Part shown: positions 25,443 to 34,520 of the stretch, piece after piece
Position numbering within the stretch: position 1 is the first letter of the stretch
Layout of the letters: each line of letters begins with the position of its first letter
Source: Aquabacterium sp.
GTDB taxonomy: Bacteria; Pseudomonadota; Gammaproteobacteria; Burkholderiales; Burkholderiaceae_C
DNA: 35,440 bases
Assembly (NCBI GenBank): GCA_004322345.1
Contig: SCTQ01000073.1
Coordinates: 1 to 35,440 of the forward strand
Direction: 5' to 3'
The notes under the pieces: model-generated
What the model saw: the letters and a program-made list of their open reading frames with translations, nothing else
Database searches by the model: none
Told to the model about the DNA's origin: nothing
Program-made: the position numbers and the translations under genes

Positions 25443-26436
25443 AGAAGTCGTCCGCGGCGATGCCGCGGTCGGTGCGCGCGGCCGCCAGGTCGCGCGGCGG
25501 CTGGTCCAGCGGCTCGTCGGTGAGCTGGAAGCAGCCCCAGTGCACGCCCAGCGATTTCTTCGCCCCGAGGTCGAGGTGGATCTGCGCGGCCTCGGCGGGA
25601 TTGCAGTGCTGGTCTTTCATGAACCAGCGCGGCTCGTAGGCGCCGATGGGCAGCAGGGCCAGGTCGAAGCCTCCGCCATGCGCGGGCATCTGGCGCCCGG
25701 CGAAATGGCGGCGGATGTCGGAGAAGTCGGGCGAGTAGGCGGTGTCCCCGGCGAAATAGAGGTGGCAGTCCGGCGCCAGCACCGCGAAGCCGCCCCAGAG
25801 CGTGCGCAGCGCGTCGGCCAGCGTGCGCGAGGACCAGTGCTGGGCCGGCGTCAGCGTCACGCTCACGCCGTTGTCCAGCAGGTGCTCGTCCCACCAGTCC
25901 ATTTCCACCACGCGCGTGATGCGGCGCTTGGCCATCCAGTCCTTCAGCCCCAGCGGCACGAAATACAGCGGTGCGCCACCGGCCTGGCGCGCGAAGTGCC
26001 GCGTGCTGGGCTCGTCGAGGTGGTCGTAGTGGTTGTGGGATAGCAGCACCACGTCGATGTGCGGCAGCTGCTCCAGCGTCAGGCCCGGCGGCGTCCAGCG
26101 CTTCGGGCCGGCGAACTGCGCCGGCGAGGCGCGCTGCGAGAACACCGGGTCGGTCAGGATGTTCAGCCCGGCGATCTGCACCAGCACCGTGATGTGGCCG
26201 ATCCAGGTGGCCGCCGGCTGCATCGCCGCACCGGCCTTCGCATTGGCGTGGATGAAGGCCAGGTCCGGCGCGACGACGGGTATCGGCGTCGAGGGCGGCG
26301 GCGGCAGGCCGCGCTGCCAGGCCTCGTAGCGCCAGCGCAGCAGCTCGCCCAGGCGCTTGCGCCGGAACTCGAGGTAGTTGTTCTGGAAGCCGTTGGCCCG
26401 GTGGTGCTTCTTCTTCGGCGGCACGGTCGGGTTCAA
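25393..26436 (-). CDS. MBL-fold hydrolase, NAPE-PLD/RomA-like
   Basis: A 347-residue metallo-beta-lactamase-fold protein. The metal motif HNHYDH is at about 134–139, with further ligands expected in AQHWS (near 190), AGDTAYSPDF and the C-terminal LGVHWGCF. The basic N-terminus (PPKKKHHRANGFQNNYLEF) and the sequence as a whole match the NAPE-hydrolysing phospholipase D/RomA/UlaG-like branch; the substrate is uncertain. There is no ATG near the start. I chose TTG at 26436, with GGGAG about 6 nt upstream, 17 nt after the fumarase stop; a GTG at 26424 is the alternative. It is downstream of fumarase on the same strand and overlaps the mscS-type gene by 50 bp at the 3' end. Confidence 0.85.
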   Translation of the reverse strand: MNPTVPPKKKHHRANGFQNNYLEFRRKRLGELLRWRYEAWQRGLPPPPSTPIPVVAPDLAFIHANAKAGAAMQPAATWIGHITVLVQIAGLNILTDPVFSQRASPAQFAGPKRWTPPGLTLEQLPHIDVVLLSHNHYDHLDEPSTRHFARQAGGAPLYFVPLGLKDWMAKRRITRVVEMDWWDEHLLDNGVSVTLTPAQHWSSRTLADALRTLWGGFAVLAPDCHLYFAGDTAYSPDFSDIRRHFAGRQMPAHGGGFDLALLPIGAYEPRWFMKDQHCNPAEAAQIHLDLGAKKSLGVHWGCFQLTDEPLDQPPRDLAAARTDRGIAADDFFTLAVGQTWKIPPRSA

Positions 26437-26453
26437 GGGCGGCTCCCGCGTGC

Positions 26454-27980
26454 TCAGGCCGTGGCGACCGGGATCTTGCCGATCTTGGCCTGCCAGACCT
26501 TCGGTCCTTCGATGTGGGCGCTGGTGCCGCCGGCATCCACCGCGACGGTGACCGGCATGTCGACCACGTCGAACTCGTAGATGGCTTCCATGCCCAGGTC
26601 GGCGAAGCCGACCACCTTGGCCGCCTTGATCGCCTTGGACACGAGGTAAGCCGAGCCGCCCACGGCCATCAGGTAGGCCGACTTGTGCTTCTTGATGGCC
26701 TCGATGGCGACCGGGCCGCGCTCGGCCTTGCCGACCATGGCGATCAGGCCGGTCTTCTCCAGCATCATGTCGGTGAACTTGTCCATGCGCGTGGCGGTGG
26801 TCGGGCCTGCGGGGCCGACCACTTCGTCGCGCACCGGGTCCACCGGTCCCACGTAGTAGATGACGCGATTGGTGAAGTCCACCGGCAGCGGCTCGCCCTT
26901 GGCCAGCATGTCCTGGATGCGCTTGTGCGCGGCGTCGCGGCCGGTGAGCATCTTGCCGTTGAGCAGCAGGGTGTCGCCCGGCTTCCAGCTGGCCACCTCG
27001 GCCGGCGTCAGCGTGTTGAGGTCCACGCGCTTGGACTTGTTGTAGTCCGGCGCCCAGTGCACGTTGGGCCACAGGTCCAGGCTGGGCGGGTCCAGGTAGA
27101 CCGGGCCGCTGCCATCCATCACGAAGTGGGCGTGGCGGGTGGCCGCGCAGTTGGGGATCATCGCGATGGGCTTGGAAGCCGCGTGCGTGGGGTAGGTCTT
27201 GATCTTGACGTCCAGCACCGTGGTCAGGCCGCCCAGGCCCTGGGCGCCGATGCCCAGCGCGTTGACCTTCTCGTACAGCTCGATGCGCAGCTCTTCCAGC
27301 TTGTCCTTGGGGCCGCGCTCCAGCAGCTCATACATGTCGATGTCGTCCATCAGCGACTCCTTGGCCAGCAGGGCCGCCTTCTCGGCCGTGCCGCCCACGC
27401 CGATGCCCAGCATGCCGGGCGGGCACCAGCCGGCGCCCATGGTGGGCACCGTCTTCAGCACCCAGTCGACGATGTTGTCCGACGGGTTGAGCATGTAGAC
27501 CTTGGACTTGTTCTCCGAGCCGCCGCCCTTGGCCGCGACGGTGACGTCCACCGTGTCGCCCGGCACCAGTTCCATGAAGACGACGGCCGGCGTGTTGTCC
27601 TTGGTGTTCCTGCGCTCGAAGATGGGGTCGGACAGCACCGAGGCGCGCAGCTTGTTGTCCGGGTTGTTGTAGCCGCGGCGCACGCCTTCGTCGACGGCAT
27701 CCTGGATGCTGCGCGCGCCGAAGCCTTCCCACTTCACGCCCATGCCGATCTTCAGGAAGACGTTGACGATGCCGGTGTCCTGGCAGATCGGGCGCTTGCC
27801 TTCGGCGCACATGCGCGAGTTGGTCAGGATCTGCGCGATCGCGTCCTTGGCCGCGGGCGACTCCTCGCGCTCGTAGGCGCGCGCCAGGTGGGCGATGTAG
27901 TCGGCCGGGTGGTAGTAGCTGATGTACTGCAGGGCGGCAGCGACGGATTCGACGAGGTCGTCGTGGCGGATCGTGGTCAT
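26454..27980 (-). CDS. fumarate hydratase, class I (4Fe-4S)
   Basis: A 508-residue class I fumarase, converting fumarate to malate in the TCA cycle. The three cluster cysteines are Cys66 (PICQDTG), Cys186 (GWCPPGML) and Cys278 (PNCAATRH). The alpha domain is followed by a beta domain containing GDTLLLNGKMLTGRDAAHK and the family block VVGPAGPTTATRMD. The length matches single-chain FumA/FumB enzymes. The enzyme is oxygen-sensitive by family. The start at 27980 lies 41 bp from the divergent nhaA start, leaving little room for two promoters. The MBL gene follows 17 bp downstream. Whether this is fumA, fumB or another paralogue cannot be decided here. Confidence 0.96.
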   Translation of the reverse strand: MTTIRHDDLVESVAAALQYISYYHPADYIAHLARAYEREESPAAKDAIAQILTNSRMCAEGKRPICQDTGIVNVFLKIGMGVKWEGFGARSIQDAVDEGVRRGYNNPDNKLRASVLSDPIFERRNTKDNTPAVVFMELVPGDTVDVTVAAKGGGSENKSKVYMLNPSDNIVDWVLKTVPTMGAGWCPPGMLGIGVGGTAEKAALLAKESLMDDIDMYELLERGPKDKLEELRIELYEKVNALGIGAQGLGGLTTVLDVKIKTYPTHAASKPIAMIPNCAATRHAHFVMDGSGPVYLDPPSLDLWPNVHWAPDYNKSKRVDLNTLTPAEVASWKPGDTLLLNGKMLTGRDAAHKRIQDMLAKGEPLPVDFTNRVIYYVGPVDPVRDEVVGPAGPTTATRMDKFTDMMLEKTGLIAMVGKAERGPVAIEAIKKHKSAYLMAVGGSAYLVSKAIKAAKVVGFADLGMEAIYEFDVVDMPVTVAVDAGGTSAHIEGPKVWQAKIGKIPVATA

Positions 27981-28021
27981 GGGAGGACTCGCTGGGGGGA
28001 CGCCGCGGGGGCAGCGGCAGA

Positions 28022-29209
28022 ATGAGCGCGAGTTTACCGAGGGAGGACTCCTTGACCCCAGCGCTGCGCCGTTTCTTCGCCCACGAATCCGCGGGAGGCA
28101 TCGTCCTGGCGCTGGCCGCCGTGCTGGCGCTGGTGGTCAGCAATTCGCGATGGGGCCCGGCCTACGCAGCCTTCCTGAAGCTGGAGGGGCAGGTCAGCAT
28201 CGCCGACGGCTGGCTCGTGCTGGCCAAGCCGCTGGTGGTCTGGGTCAACGACCTGTGGATGGCGGTCTTCTTCTTCGTCGTCGGGCTGGAGATCAAGCGG
28301 GAGTTCGTCGCGGGTGAACTGGCCTCGCGCAGCCAGGCCATCCTGCCCGCAGCCGCCGCGCTGGGCGGGATGGCGGTCCCGGCGCTGATCTACGCGGCCT
28401 TCAATCATGCGGACCCGGTGGCGCTCAAGGGCTGGGCCATCCCGTCGGCCACCGACATCGCCTTCGCCATCGGCATCGTCACCGTGCTGGGGCCGCGCGT
28501 GCCGGCCTCGCTGAAAGTCTTCCTGACGGCCGTGGCCATCATCGACGACCTGGGGGCCATCGTCGTCATCGCGCTGTTCTACACGAGCCAGCTTTCCGGC
28601 CCGATGCTGGGTGGTGCCGTGGCCTGCCTGGCTGCCCTGGCGCTGCTGAACCGGGCCCGGGTGATGAACGTCGGCGTCTACATGCTGGTCGGCCTGGTGA
28701 TGTGGGTCTTCGTGCTGAAGTCCGGCGTGCACGCCACGCTGGCTGGCGTGGCCACCGCGCTGGCCGTGCCCATCCGGCGCACCGACGGCAGTTCGCCGCT
28801 GGAGGAGGCCGAGCATGCGCTGCACCCCTGGGTGGCCTTCGTGATCCTGCCGTGTTTCGCCTTCACCAATGCCGGCGTCGCGCTGCGCGGCGTATCGACC
28901 GAGGTGCTGCTGGCGCCGGTGACCCTGGGCATCGCCTGCGGGCTGGTGGCGGGCAAGGCGATCGGCGTCTTCGGCACCTGCTGGCTGCTGATCCGCGCCG
29001 GCGTCGCGCGCCTGCCTGCGTTGGCCGACTGGCGCCAGCTCTTCGGCGTGAGTCTGCTGTGCGGCATCGGGTTCACGATGAGCCTGTTCATCGGCGGCCT
29101 GGCCTTCGAGGGCCAGGCGCTGCTGGAGACCGAGTTGAAGCTGGGCGTGCTCGGTGGCTCGCTGATTGCGGCGGCGCTCGGCTCCTGGGTCCTCGGCCGC
29201 CGCGGCTGA
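28022..29209 (+). CDS. nhaA: Na+/H+ antiporter NhaA
   Basis: A 395-residue inner-membrane antiporter exchanging Na+ (or Li+) for protons. Eleven to twelve hydrophobic segments are evident. The essential aspartates are present: Asp145 in PSATDIAFAIG and Asp175/Asp176 in AIIDDLGAI, equivalent to Asp133, 163 and 164 of E. coli NhaA. Other typical blocks are FFFVVGLEIKREF (83–95) and SGVHATLAGV. The ATG at 28022 has no strong Shine-Dalgarno but gives the usual N-terminus. It converges with the UPF0114 gene with only 4 bp between stops, and diverges from fumarase. The fumarase and nhaA promoters must overlap in the 41-bp gap. Confidence 0.96.
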   Translation: MSASLPREDSLTPALRRFFAHESAGGIVLALAAVLALVVSNSRWGPAYAAFLKLEGQVSIADGWLVLAKPLVVWVNDLWMAVFFFVVGLEIKREFVAGELASRSQAILPAAAALGGMAVPALIYAAFNHADPVALKGWAIPSATDIAFAIGIVTVLGPRVPASLKVFLTAVAIIDDLGAIVVIALFYTSQLSGPMLGGAVACLAALALLNRARVMNVGVYMLVGLVMWVFVLKSGVHATLAGVATALAVPIRRTDGSSPLEEAEHALHPWVAFVILPCFAFTNAGVALRGVSTEVLLAPVTLGIACGLVAGKAIGVFGTCWLLIRAGVARLPALADWRQLFGVSLLCGIGFTMSLFIGGLAFEGQALLETELKLGVLGGSLIAAALGSWVLGRRG

Positions 29210-29213
29210 AGCC

Positions 29214-29828
29214 TCAGTGCTTCTCGGAGGACGGCGTGCCGTAGAGGATGCGGTCGGACGCCGCGATCGCCATCGCCGACAGCAGGAAGGCCAGGTGGAT
29301 CACGGTCTGTGCGATCAGCGTCTTCTCGGTGTAGTTCTCGGCGTTGATGAAGGTCTTGAGCAGGTGGATGGACGAGATGCCGATGATGGCCGTGCCCAGC
29401 TTGACCTTCAGCACCGAGGCGTTGACGTGGCTGAGCCACTCCGGCTGGTCCGGATGGCCGTCGAGGTTCATGCGCGAGACGAAGGTCTCGTAGCCGCCGA
29501 CGATCACCATGATCAGCAGGTTGGAGATCATCACCACGTCGATCAGGCCCAGGACCACCAGCATGATCATGGTCTCGGTCAGCTTACCTTCGCCGCCCTT
29601 GTAGCCGACGGAAGCCTGCAGGATCTGCAGCGCGTGGCCGTCGCCCAATGCAGCCTCGATCAGGTGCGTCAGCTCGACCCAGAAGTGGAAGACGTAGACG
29701 GCCTGCGCCAGGATCAGCCCGAGGTACAAGGGCAGCTGCAACCAGCGGCTGGAGAAGATCAGGTTGGGCAGCCAGCGCAAGGCGCCTCGATTGCTGGATA
29801 CAGGGGTGTTGCGCGGTTCAACGCTCAT
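29214..29828 (-). CDS. UPF0114/TIGR00645 family membrane protein (YqhA-like)
   Basis: A 204-residue integral-membrane protein of the UPF0114 family. About four membrane segments are seen: near 35–55, 88–110 ([28 protein letters not shown]), 140–160 and 175–192. The motif [12 protein letters not shown] after the second segment is characteristic. Function is unknown; E. coli YqhA is the named relative. A GAGG lies about 8 nt before the ATG. It is divergent from acs with 137 bp between starts and converges on nhaA. There is no sign that it is part of an operon. Confidence 0.93.
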   Translation of the reverse strand: MSVEPRNTPVSSNRGALRWLPNLIFSSRWLQLPLYLGLILAQAVYVFHFWVELTHLIEAALGDGHALQILQASVGYKGGEGKLTETMIMLVVLGLIDVVMISNLLIMVIVGGYETFVSRMNLDGHPDQPEWLSHVNASVLKVKLGTAIIGISSIHLLKTFINAENYTEKTLIAQTVIHLAFLLSAMAIAASDRILYGTPSSEKH

Positions 29829-29900
29829 TCGACAACCTCGATTCAGTGAGAGTTCAGGCTCGGTTCAGAGCTTGCATGCATCTAGGAAAAGCCCTCGATG

Positions 29901-29918
29901 GCCGGGATTGTGCCCGGC
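29901..29918. promoter_or_regulatory. hairpin in the acs upstream region
   Basis: GCCGGG–N6–CCCGGC (29901–29906 / 29913–29918) lies 48 bp before the acs start. Just upstream (29843–29868) TTCAG occurs three times at 11–12-bp spacing, and TGCATGCA is at about 29873. These are possible regulator sites for acs and the UPF0114 gene; none is recognised. Confidence 0.3.
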
Positions 29919-29965
29919 GCATCATGAATCCACCCGCTCGAACCACGATTCCAAAGGAGAAGAAC

Positions 29966-31942
29966 ATGAATGCCGCCACCGAGAACGCGCCCCGGCTCTA
30001 CGCACCGCCGGCCGACTTCGTGAAGGCGGCCAACGTCAGCGGGATGGAGGCCTATCTCAAGCTTTGCGCCGAGGCCGAAACCGACTACGACGGCTACTGG
30101 TCGCGCCTGGCGCGCGAGTTCCTCTCCTGGAAGCAGCCCTTCACCAAGGGGCTGAACGAGACGGAGGCGCCGTTCTACAAGTGGTTCGAGGACGGCAGGC
30201 TCAATGCCTCCTACAACTGCCTGGACCGCCACGTCGAGGCCGGGCGCGGCGAGCGCACCGCCATCGTCTTCGAGTCCGACGACGGCAAGGTGACGCGGGT
30301 GAGCTATCGCGAGCTGCTCGAGCGCACCAGCCAGCTGGCCAACGCACTGAAGGCGCGCGGGGTCAAGAAGGGCGAGCGGGTCGTCATCTACATGCCGATG
30401 TCGGTCGAGGGCGTGATCGCCATGCAGGCCTGCGCGCGCATCGGCGCGACGCACTCGGTGGTGTTCGGCGGCTTCTCCGCGTCCTCGCTGCGCGACCGCA
30501 TCGAGGACGCCGGCGCCGTGGTGGTGCTGACGGCCGACGAGCAAGTGCGCGGCGGCAAGAACCTCCCCATCAAGGCCATCGTCGACGAGGCGCTGGGCCT
30601 GGGTGGCTGCGACCTGGTGCACAGCGTCGTCGTCCTGCGCCGCACGGGCGGTGCGGTGACGATGGCGGCCGGCCGCGACGTCTGGCTGCACGACTTCGTC
30701 GCCGGCCAGCCCACCACCTGCGAGCCCGAATGGGTGGAGGCCGAGCATCCGCTCTTCCTGCTCTACACCTCGGGCTCCACCGGCAAGCCCAAGGGCGTGC
30801 AGCACAGCACCGGCGGCTACCTGCTCCACGCGGCGCTGACGACCAGGTGGACCTTCGACCTGAAGGACAGCGACATCTTCTGGTGCACGGCCGACATCGG
30901 CTGGGTCACCGGCCACACCTACATCACCTACGGCCCGCTGGCCTGCGGCGGCACGCAGGTCGTCTTCGAGGGCGTGCCCACCTACCCGGACGCCGGGCGC
31001 TTCTGGCGCATGATCCAGGACCACAAGGTCACGATCTTCTATACGGCGCCGACGGCCATCCGCTCGCTGATCAAGGCAGCCGAGGCCAACGCGGAGATCC
31101 ATCCGCGCCGCTACGACCTGTCCAGCCTGCGGCTGCTGGGCTCGGTGGGCGAGCCCATCAACCCGGCCGCCTGGGAGTGGTACCACCAGAACATCGGCGG
31201 CGGCCGCTGCCCCATCGTCGACACCTTCTGGCAGACGGAGACCGGCGGCCACGTGATCACGCCGCTGCCCGGCGTCACCCCGCTGGTGCCCGGCTCCTGC
31301 ACCTTGCCCTTCCCGGGCATCCAGGCCGCCGTGGTCGACGAGACCGGCAAGGACCTGCCCTGGGGGCAGGGCGGCATCCTGGTCATCAAGCGCCCCTGGC
31401 CCTCGATGATCCGCACCATCTGGGGCGACCCGGAGCGCTTCAAGAAGAGCTACTTCCCGCAGGACTTCCAGGGCAGGCTCTACCTCGCGGGCGACGGCGC
31501 GATCCGCGACGCGGGCACGGGCAACTTCACCATCACCGGCCGCATCGACGACGTGCTCAACGTCTCCGGCCACCGCATGGGCACGATGGAAGTCGAGTCG
31601 GCCCTGGTCTCGCATCCGCTGGTGGCCGAAGCCGCCGTGGTCGGCCGTCCCGACGACGTGACCGGGGAGGCCGTCTGCGCCTTCGTCGTGCTCAAGCGCC
31701 CGCGCCCCACGGGCGAGGAAGCCCGGCAGATCGCCGCCGAGTTGCGCAACCACGTGGGCAAGGAGATCGGCCCGATCGCCAAGCCCAAGGACATCCGCTT
31801 CGGCGACAACCTGCCCAAGACACGGTCCGGAAAGATCATGCGCCGGCTGCTGCGCTCGGTCGCCAAGGACGAGCCCATCAGCCAAGACACCTCGACGCTG
31901 GAAAACCCGGCCATCCTGGAGCAATTGGCACAGAAGAATTGA
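29966..31942 (+). CDS. acsA: acetyl-CoA synthetase (AMP-forming)
   Basis: Acetate–CoA ligase, 658 aa, makes acetyl-CoA from acetate, ATP and CoA through an acetyl-AMP intermediate. The ANL P-loop [13 protein letters not shown] is at 267–279, the aspartate-containing hinge region is [30 protein letters not shown] (near 510–540), and the C-terminal catalytic lysine is Lys623 in TRSGKIMRR. That lysine is the residue controlled by acetylation in relatives. WQTETGGH is the acetate-pocket/adenine motif. AAAGGAGA lies just before the ATG. Its neighbour at 32319 is an organic-acid-type MHS symporter, suggesting a role in acetate or propionate use. Confidence 0.96.
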   Translation: MNAATENAPRLYAPPADFVKAANVSGMEAYLKLCAEAETDYDGYWSRLAREFLSWKQPFTKGLNETEAPFYKWFEDGRLNASYNCLDRHVEAGRGERTAIVFESDDGKVTRVSYRELLERTSQLANALKARGVKKGERVVIYMPMSVEGVIAMQACARIGATHSVVFGGFSASSLRDRIEDAGAVVVLTADEQVRGGKNLPIKAIVDEALGLGGCDLVHSVVVLRRTGGAVTMAAGRDVWLHDFVAGQPTTCEPEWVEAEHPLFLLYTSGSTGKPKGVQHSTGGYLLHAALTTRWTFDLKDSDIFWCTADIGWVTGHTYITYGPLACGGTQVVFEGVPTYPDAGRFWRMIQDHKVTIFYTAPTAIRSLIKAAEANAEIHPRRYDLSSLRLLGSVGEPINPAAWEWYHQNIGGGRCPIVDTFWQTETGGHVITPLPGVTPLVPGSCTLPFPGIQAAVVDETGKDLPWGQGGILVIKRPWPSMIRTIWGDPERFKKSYFPQDFQGRLYLAGDGAIRDAGTGNFTITGRIDDVLNVSGHRMGTMEVESALVSHPLVAEAAVVGRPDDVTGEAVCAFVVLKRPRPTGEEARQIAAELRNHVGKEIGPIAKPKDIRFGDNLPKTRSGKIMRRLLRSVAKDEPISQDTSTLENPAILEQLAQKN

Positions 31943-32051
31943 GCCTGGCCGATTGAGCCGGCCGCCCGAAATATTCGGCGAGGCAGGCCGGCCTGAATAT
32001 CTGCGGCAGTATCCGAAAGCCGCGGAGGGGGTATTTCCCTCTGGATTCCTG

Positions 32052-32072
32052 GCGGCACCTGTCCGGTGCCGC
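32052..32072. repeat. hairpin 1, perfect 8-bp stem
   Basis: GCGGCACC / GGTGCCGC with a 5-nt loop. Located 110 bp after the acs stop; not followed by a T run. Either a transcript-end hairpin or an operator. Confidence 0.55.
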
Positions 32073-32082
32073 AAACCCTGCA

Positions 32083-32106
32083 CTGCAACCGTGCGATAGG
32101 TTGCAG
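32083..32106. repeat. hairpin 2, perfect 8-bp stem
   Basis: CTGCAACC / GGTTGCAG with an 8-nt loop, 10 bp after hairpin 1. Two perfect stems this close suggests a functional RNA or regulatory region rather than chance. Confidence 0.55.
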
Positions 32107-32318
32107 CCCGCGCCGGTACTGGCGCTGCCGGCCAAGTGCCGTCCCGGAAATTGCTGCATTGCATATTTTCGTCATCGAATCCAATATGCCCCTGCATTCA
32201 TCCTGGATTCATATGCTCGTTGACACCAATGCACCCTGAATGAGGGGTCTTGAAAATTCCATTCCGTCGGCCCGAGCGATTTTCGCTTCGAGGCGATCGA
32301 CGACAGGAGACTAATTCC

Positions 32319-33995
32319 ATGAGCAGCGTAACCACCTCCAGAGCCGGCGTCGGGGCCAGTCCCGCGCCGATGACCAGCGAAGAGAAGAAAGTCATCTTCG
32401 CCTCCAGCCTCGGTACCGTCTTCGAGTGGTACGACTTCTACCTCTACGGGTCCTTGGCGGCCATCATCGCCAAGCAGTTCTTCGCCGGGCTGGATGAAAC
32501 CTCGGGCTTCATCTTCGCTCTGCTGGCCTTCGCCGCCGGCTTCATCGTGCGGCCCTTCGGCGCGCTGGTGTTCGGGCGCCTGGGTGACCTGATCGGGCGC
32601 AAGTACACCTTCCTCGTCACCATCTTGCTGATGGGCGTGTCGACCTTCATCGTCGGGGTGCTGCCCAACTACGCGGCCATCGGCGTCGCGGCGCCTGCGA
32701 TCCTCATCGTGCTGCGCCTGATCCAGGGCCTCGCCCTGGGTGGCGAATACGGCGGCGCGGCCACCTACGTCGCCGAACACGCGCCGCACGGCAAGCGCGG
32801 CGCCTACACGGCGTGGATCCAGACCACGGCCACCCTGGGCCTGTTCCTGTCCTTGCTGGTCATCCTGGGCACCCGCACCGCGATGGGCGAGGAGAAGTTC
32901 CAGGACTGGGGCTGGCGCATCCCCTTCCTGGTGTCCATCCTGCTGCTGGCCATCTCCGTGTGGATCCGGATGAGCATGAACGAGTCGCCGGCCTTCCGGA
33001 AGATGAAGGAAGAGGGCAAGACCTCCAAGGCACCGCTGACCGAGTCGTTCGGCCAGTGGAAGAACCTGAAGATCGTGATCCTCGCGCTGGTGGGCCTGAC
33101 TGCCGGCCAGGCCGTGGTCTGGTACACGGGCCAGTTCTACGCGCTGTTCTTCCTGACGCAGGCGCTGAAGGTGGATCCGGTGACGGCCAACTACTTCATC
33201 GCCGCCGCGTTGCTGATCGGCACGCCCTTCTTCATCGTCTTCGGTGTCCTGTCCGACCGCATCGGCCGCAAGCCCATCATCATGGCCGGCTGCCTGATCG
33301 CCGCGCTGACCTACTTCCCGCTGTTCAATGCCCTGACCGAGGCCGCCAACCCTGATCTCGCCAAGGCACAGGCCTCCGCGCCGGTGACGGTCAACGCCAA
33401 CCTGAAGGAGTGCTCCTTCCAGTTCGACCCGGTGGGCAAGGCCAAATTCACCAGTTCCTGCGACATCGCGAAGAAGCTGCTGGCCCAGAGCTCGGTGAAC
33501 TACAACACCGTGGAGGCCAGCGGCAACGCGACGATCCACATCGGTGACAAGGTGATCCCGTCCTACAGCGCCGCCGGCCTGTCCAAGGACGAGCTGAAGG
33601 CCAAGGAGACGGCCTTCAAGAAGGAAGTGGGCGACGCGCTGAAGGCCGCCGGCTATCCCGCCAAGGCCGACCCGGCGAAGATCAACCACTTCATGGTCGG
33701 CGCCATCCTGACGCTGCTGGTGATCTTCGTCACCATGGTCTACGGCCCGATCGCCGCGATGCTGGTCGAGATGTTCCCCACCCGCATCCGCTACACCTCG
33801 ATGAGCCTGCCGTATCACATCGGCAATGGCTGGTTCGGCGGCCTGCTGCCCACGATCTCCTTCGCGATCGTGGCCCAGACGGGCAACATCTACAACGGCC
33901 TGTGGTATCCGATCGCCGTGGCGACGATCACCTTCATCGTCGGCGTGCTCTTCGTGCGCGAGACCAAGGACGTGGACATCTACGCGAACGATTGA
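32319..33995 (+). CDS. MHS-family MFS metabolite:H+ symporter with periplasmic insert
   Basis: A 558-residue major facilitator of the MHS (metabolite:H+ symporter) group, whose members import citrate, alpha-ketoglutarate, proline, shikimate or short organic acids. The signature FGRLGDLIGRKYTF is at 85–98, the family's early motif FEWYDFYLYG at 35–44, and the second-half repeat GVLSDRIGRKPII at 309–321. Ordinary members are about 430 residues. This one has an extra ~118 residues (about 340–457) between membrane segments of the second half, with Cys365 and Cys381 and no hydrophobic stretch, so it should form a periplasmic domain. AGGAGA lies about 8 nt before the ATG. It ends in a clear terminator. 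The acs neighbour hints at acetate or a related acid as substrate. Confidence 0.9.
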   Translation: MSSVTTSRAGVGASPAPMTSEEKKVIFASSLGTVFEWYDFYLYGSLAAIIAKQFFAGLDETSGFIFALLAFAAGFIVRPFGALVFGRLGDLIGRKYTFLVTILLMGVSTFIVGVLPNYAAIGVAAPAILIVLRLIQGLALGGEYGGAATYVAEHAPHGKRGAYTAWIQTTATLGLFLSLLVILGTRTAMGEEKFQDWGWRIPFLVSILLLAISVWIRMSMNESPAFRKMKEEGKTSKAPLTESFGQWKNLKIVILALVGLTAGQAVVWYTGQFYALFFLTQALKVDPVTANYFIAAALLIGTPFFIVFGVLSDRIGRKPIIMAGCLIAALTYFPLFNALTEAANPDLAKAQASAPVTVNANLKECSFQFDPVGKAKFTSSCDIAKKLLAQSSVNYNTVEASGNATIHIGDKVIPSYSAAGLSKDELKAKETAFKKEVGDALKAAGYPAKADPAKINHFMVGAILTLLVIFVTMVYGPIAAMLVEMFPTRIRYTSMSLPYHIGNGWFGGLLPTISFAIVAQTGNIYNGLWYPIAVATITFIVGVLFVRETKDVDIYAND

Positions 33996-34022
33996 GGCCA
34001 GCCTATCTCCCTGAAGTCCTCC

Positions 34023-34050
34023 AGCCCCGCCTCGGCGGGGCTTTTTTCTT
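34023..34050 (+). terminator. intrinsic terminator after the MHS transporter gene
   Basis: AGCCCCGC / GCGGGGCT, an 8-bp stem with a CTCG loop, followed by TTTTTTCTT. This is a textbook rho-independent terminator. Confidence 0.95.
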
Positions 34051-34055
34051 GAGGG

Positions 34056-34391
34056 CTACTTCACCGTCAGCACCCACTTGACGATCTGCCGGGCCTCGGC
34101 CTCGGTGACCGTCGCCTTGTTGGCGACCATGGGCACGGTGCCCCAGGAGCCGCTGCCGCCCTCCAGCACCTTCTTCGTCAGCTTGTCGACGGCGTCCTTC
34201 TGGCCGGCGTAGCGCGCGGCGACCTCCTTGTAGGAGGGGAAGGGCACGGTGGGGGCGATGCGCTTGTCGACGCCGTGGCAGGCCAGGCAGCCTTTCTTGT
34301 CGGCGAGATCCTTGCTGGCGTGGGCGGGCAGGGCGGCGAGGGTGCAGGCGAGGGCGGCAAGCGCTGCGATGGGGCGACGGATGTGGGGCAT
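34056..34391 (-). CDS. small periplasmic class I cytochrome c
   Basis: A 111-residue monoheme cytochrome c. The signal peptide (MPHIRRPIAALAAL… to PAHAS) ends near residue 26. The heme-binding motif CLACH is at 35–39. The axial methionine is probably Met88 in GTVPMVAN, and the C-terminal helix is EAEARQIVKWVL. This is the layout of cytochrome c551/c552-type electron carriers in the periplasm. Its partner oxidase or reductase is not in the window. AAGAGA lies about 5 nt before the start. It is read toward the MHS transporter terminator and divergent from the Trp-rich gene. Confidence 0.92.
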   Translation of the reverse strand: MPHIRRPIAALAALACTLAALPAHASKDLADKKGCLACHGVDKRIAPTVPFPSYKEVAARYAGQKDAVDKLTKKVLEGGSGSWGTVPMVANKATVTEAEARQIVKWVLTVK

Positions 34392-34520
34392 ATCGGTCTC
34401 TTCGTGGTTACGGGGGCGGTTAAAGTGCTTCTGAACGCGGAATTCTAGGGACCGTCCGCTGTTGCGCCCGCATGGCGCCCTGTACAAGACCGGTGTCCTT
34501 ACTTCAAAGCCTCCTACGCC

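Larger units (their letters stand above)
31943..32318. other. 376-bp intergenic spacer with several hairpins
   Basis: No gene is seen. It holds several strong dyads, in order: CCGAA–N3–TTCGG inside GCCGGCC…GGCCGGC (31957–31993), just after acs; GCGGCACC–N5–GGTGCCGC (32052–32072); CTGCAACC–N8–GGTTGCAG (32083–32106). Beyond 32145 it turns A+T-rich up to about 32285. It contains repeated TGCAT words and TTGACA at 32220–32225, a consensus -35 for which no good -10 was found. AGGAGA precedes the next start. The layout fits a structured acs 3' end followed by a regulated promoter or leader for the transporter gene. Confidence 0.6.

Noticed and set aside
26514-28025. 503-codon plus-strand frame over fumarase
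   Set aside because: Fumarase on the minus strand has all three cluster cysteines and full-length homology; the plus frame does not resemble a protein.
32220-32225. TTGACA as a -35 box for the MHS transporter
   Set aside because: No acceptable -10 lies 15–19 bp downstream, so I did not call a promoter.
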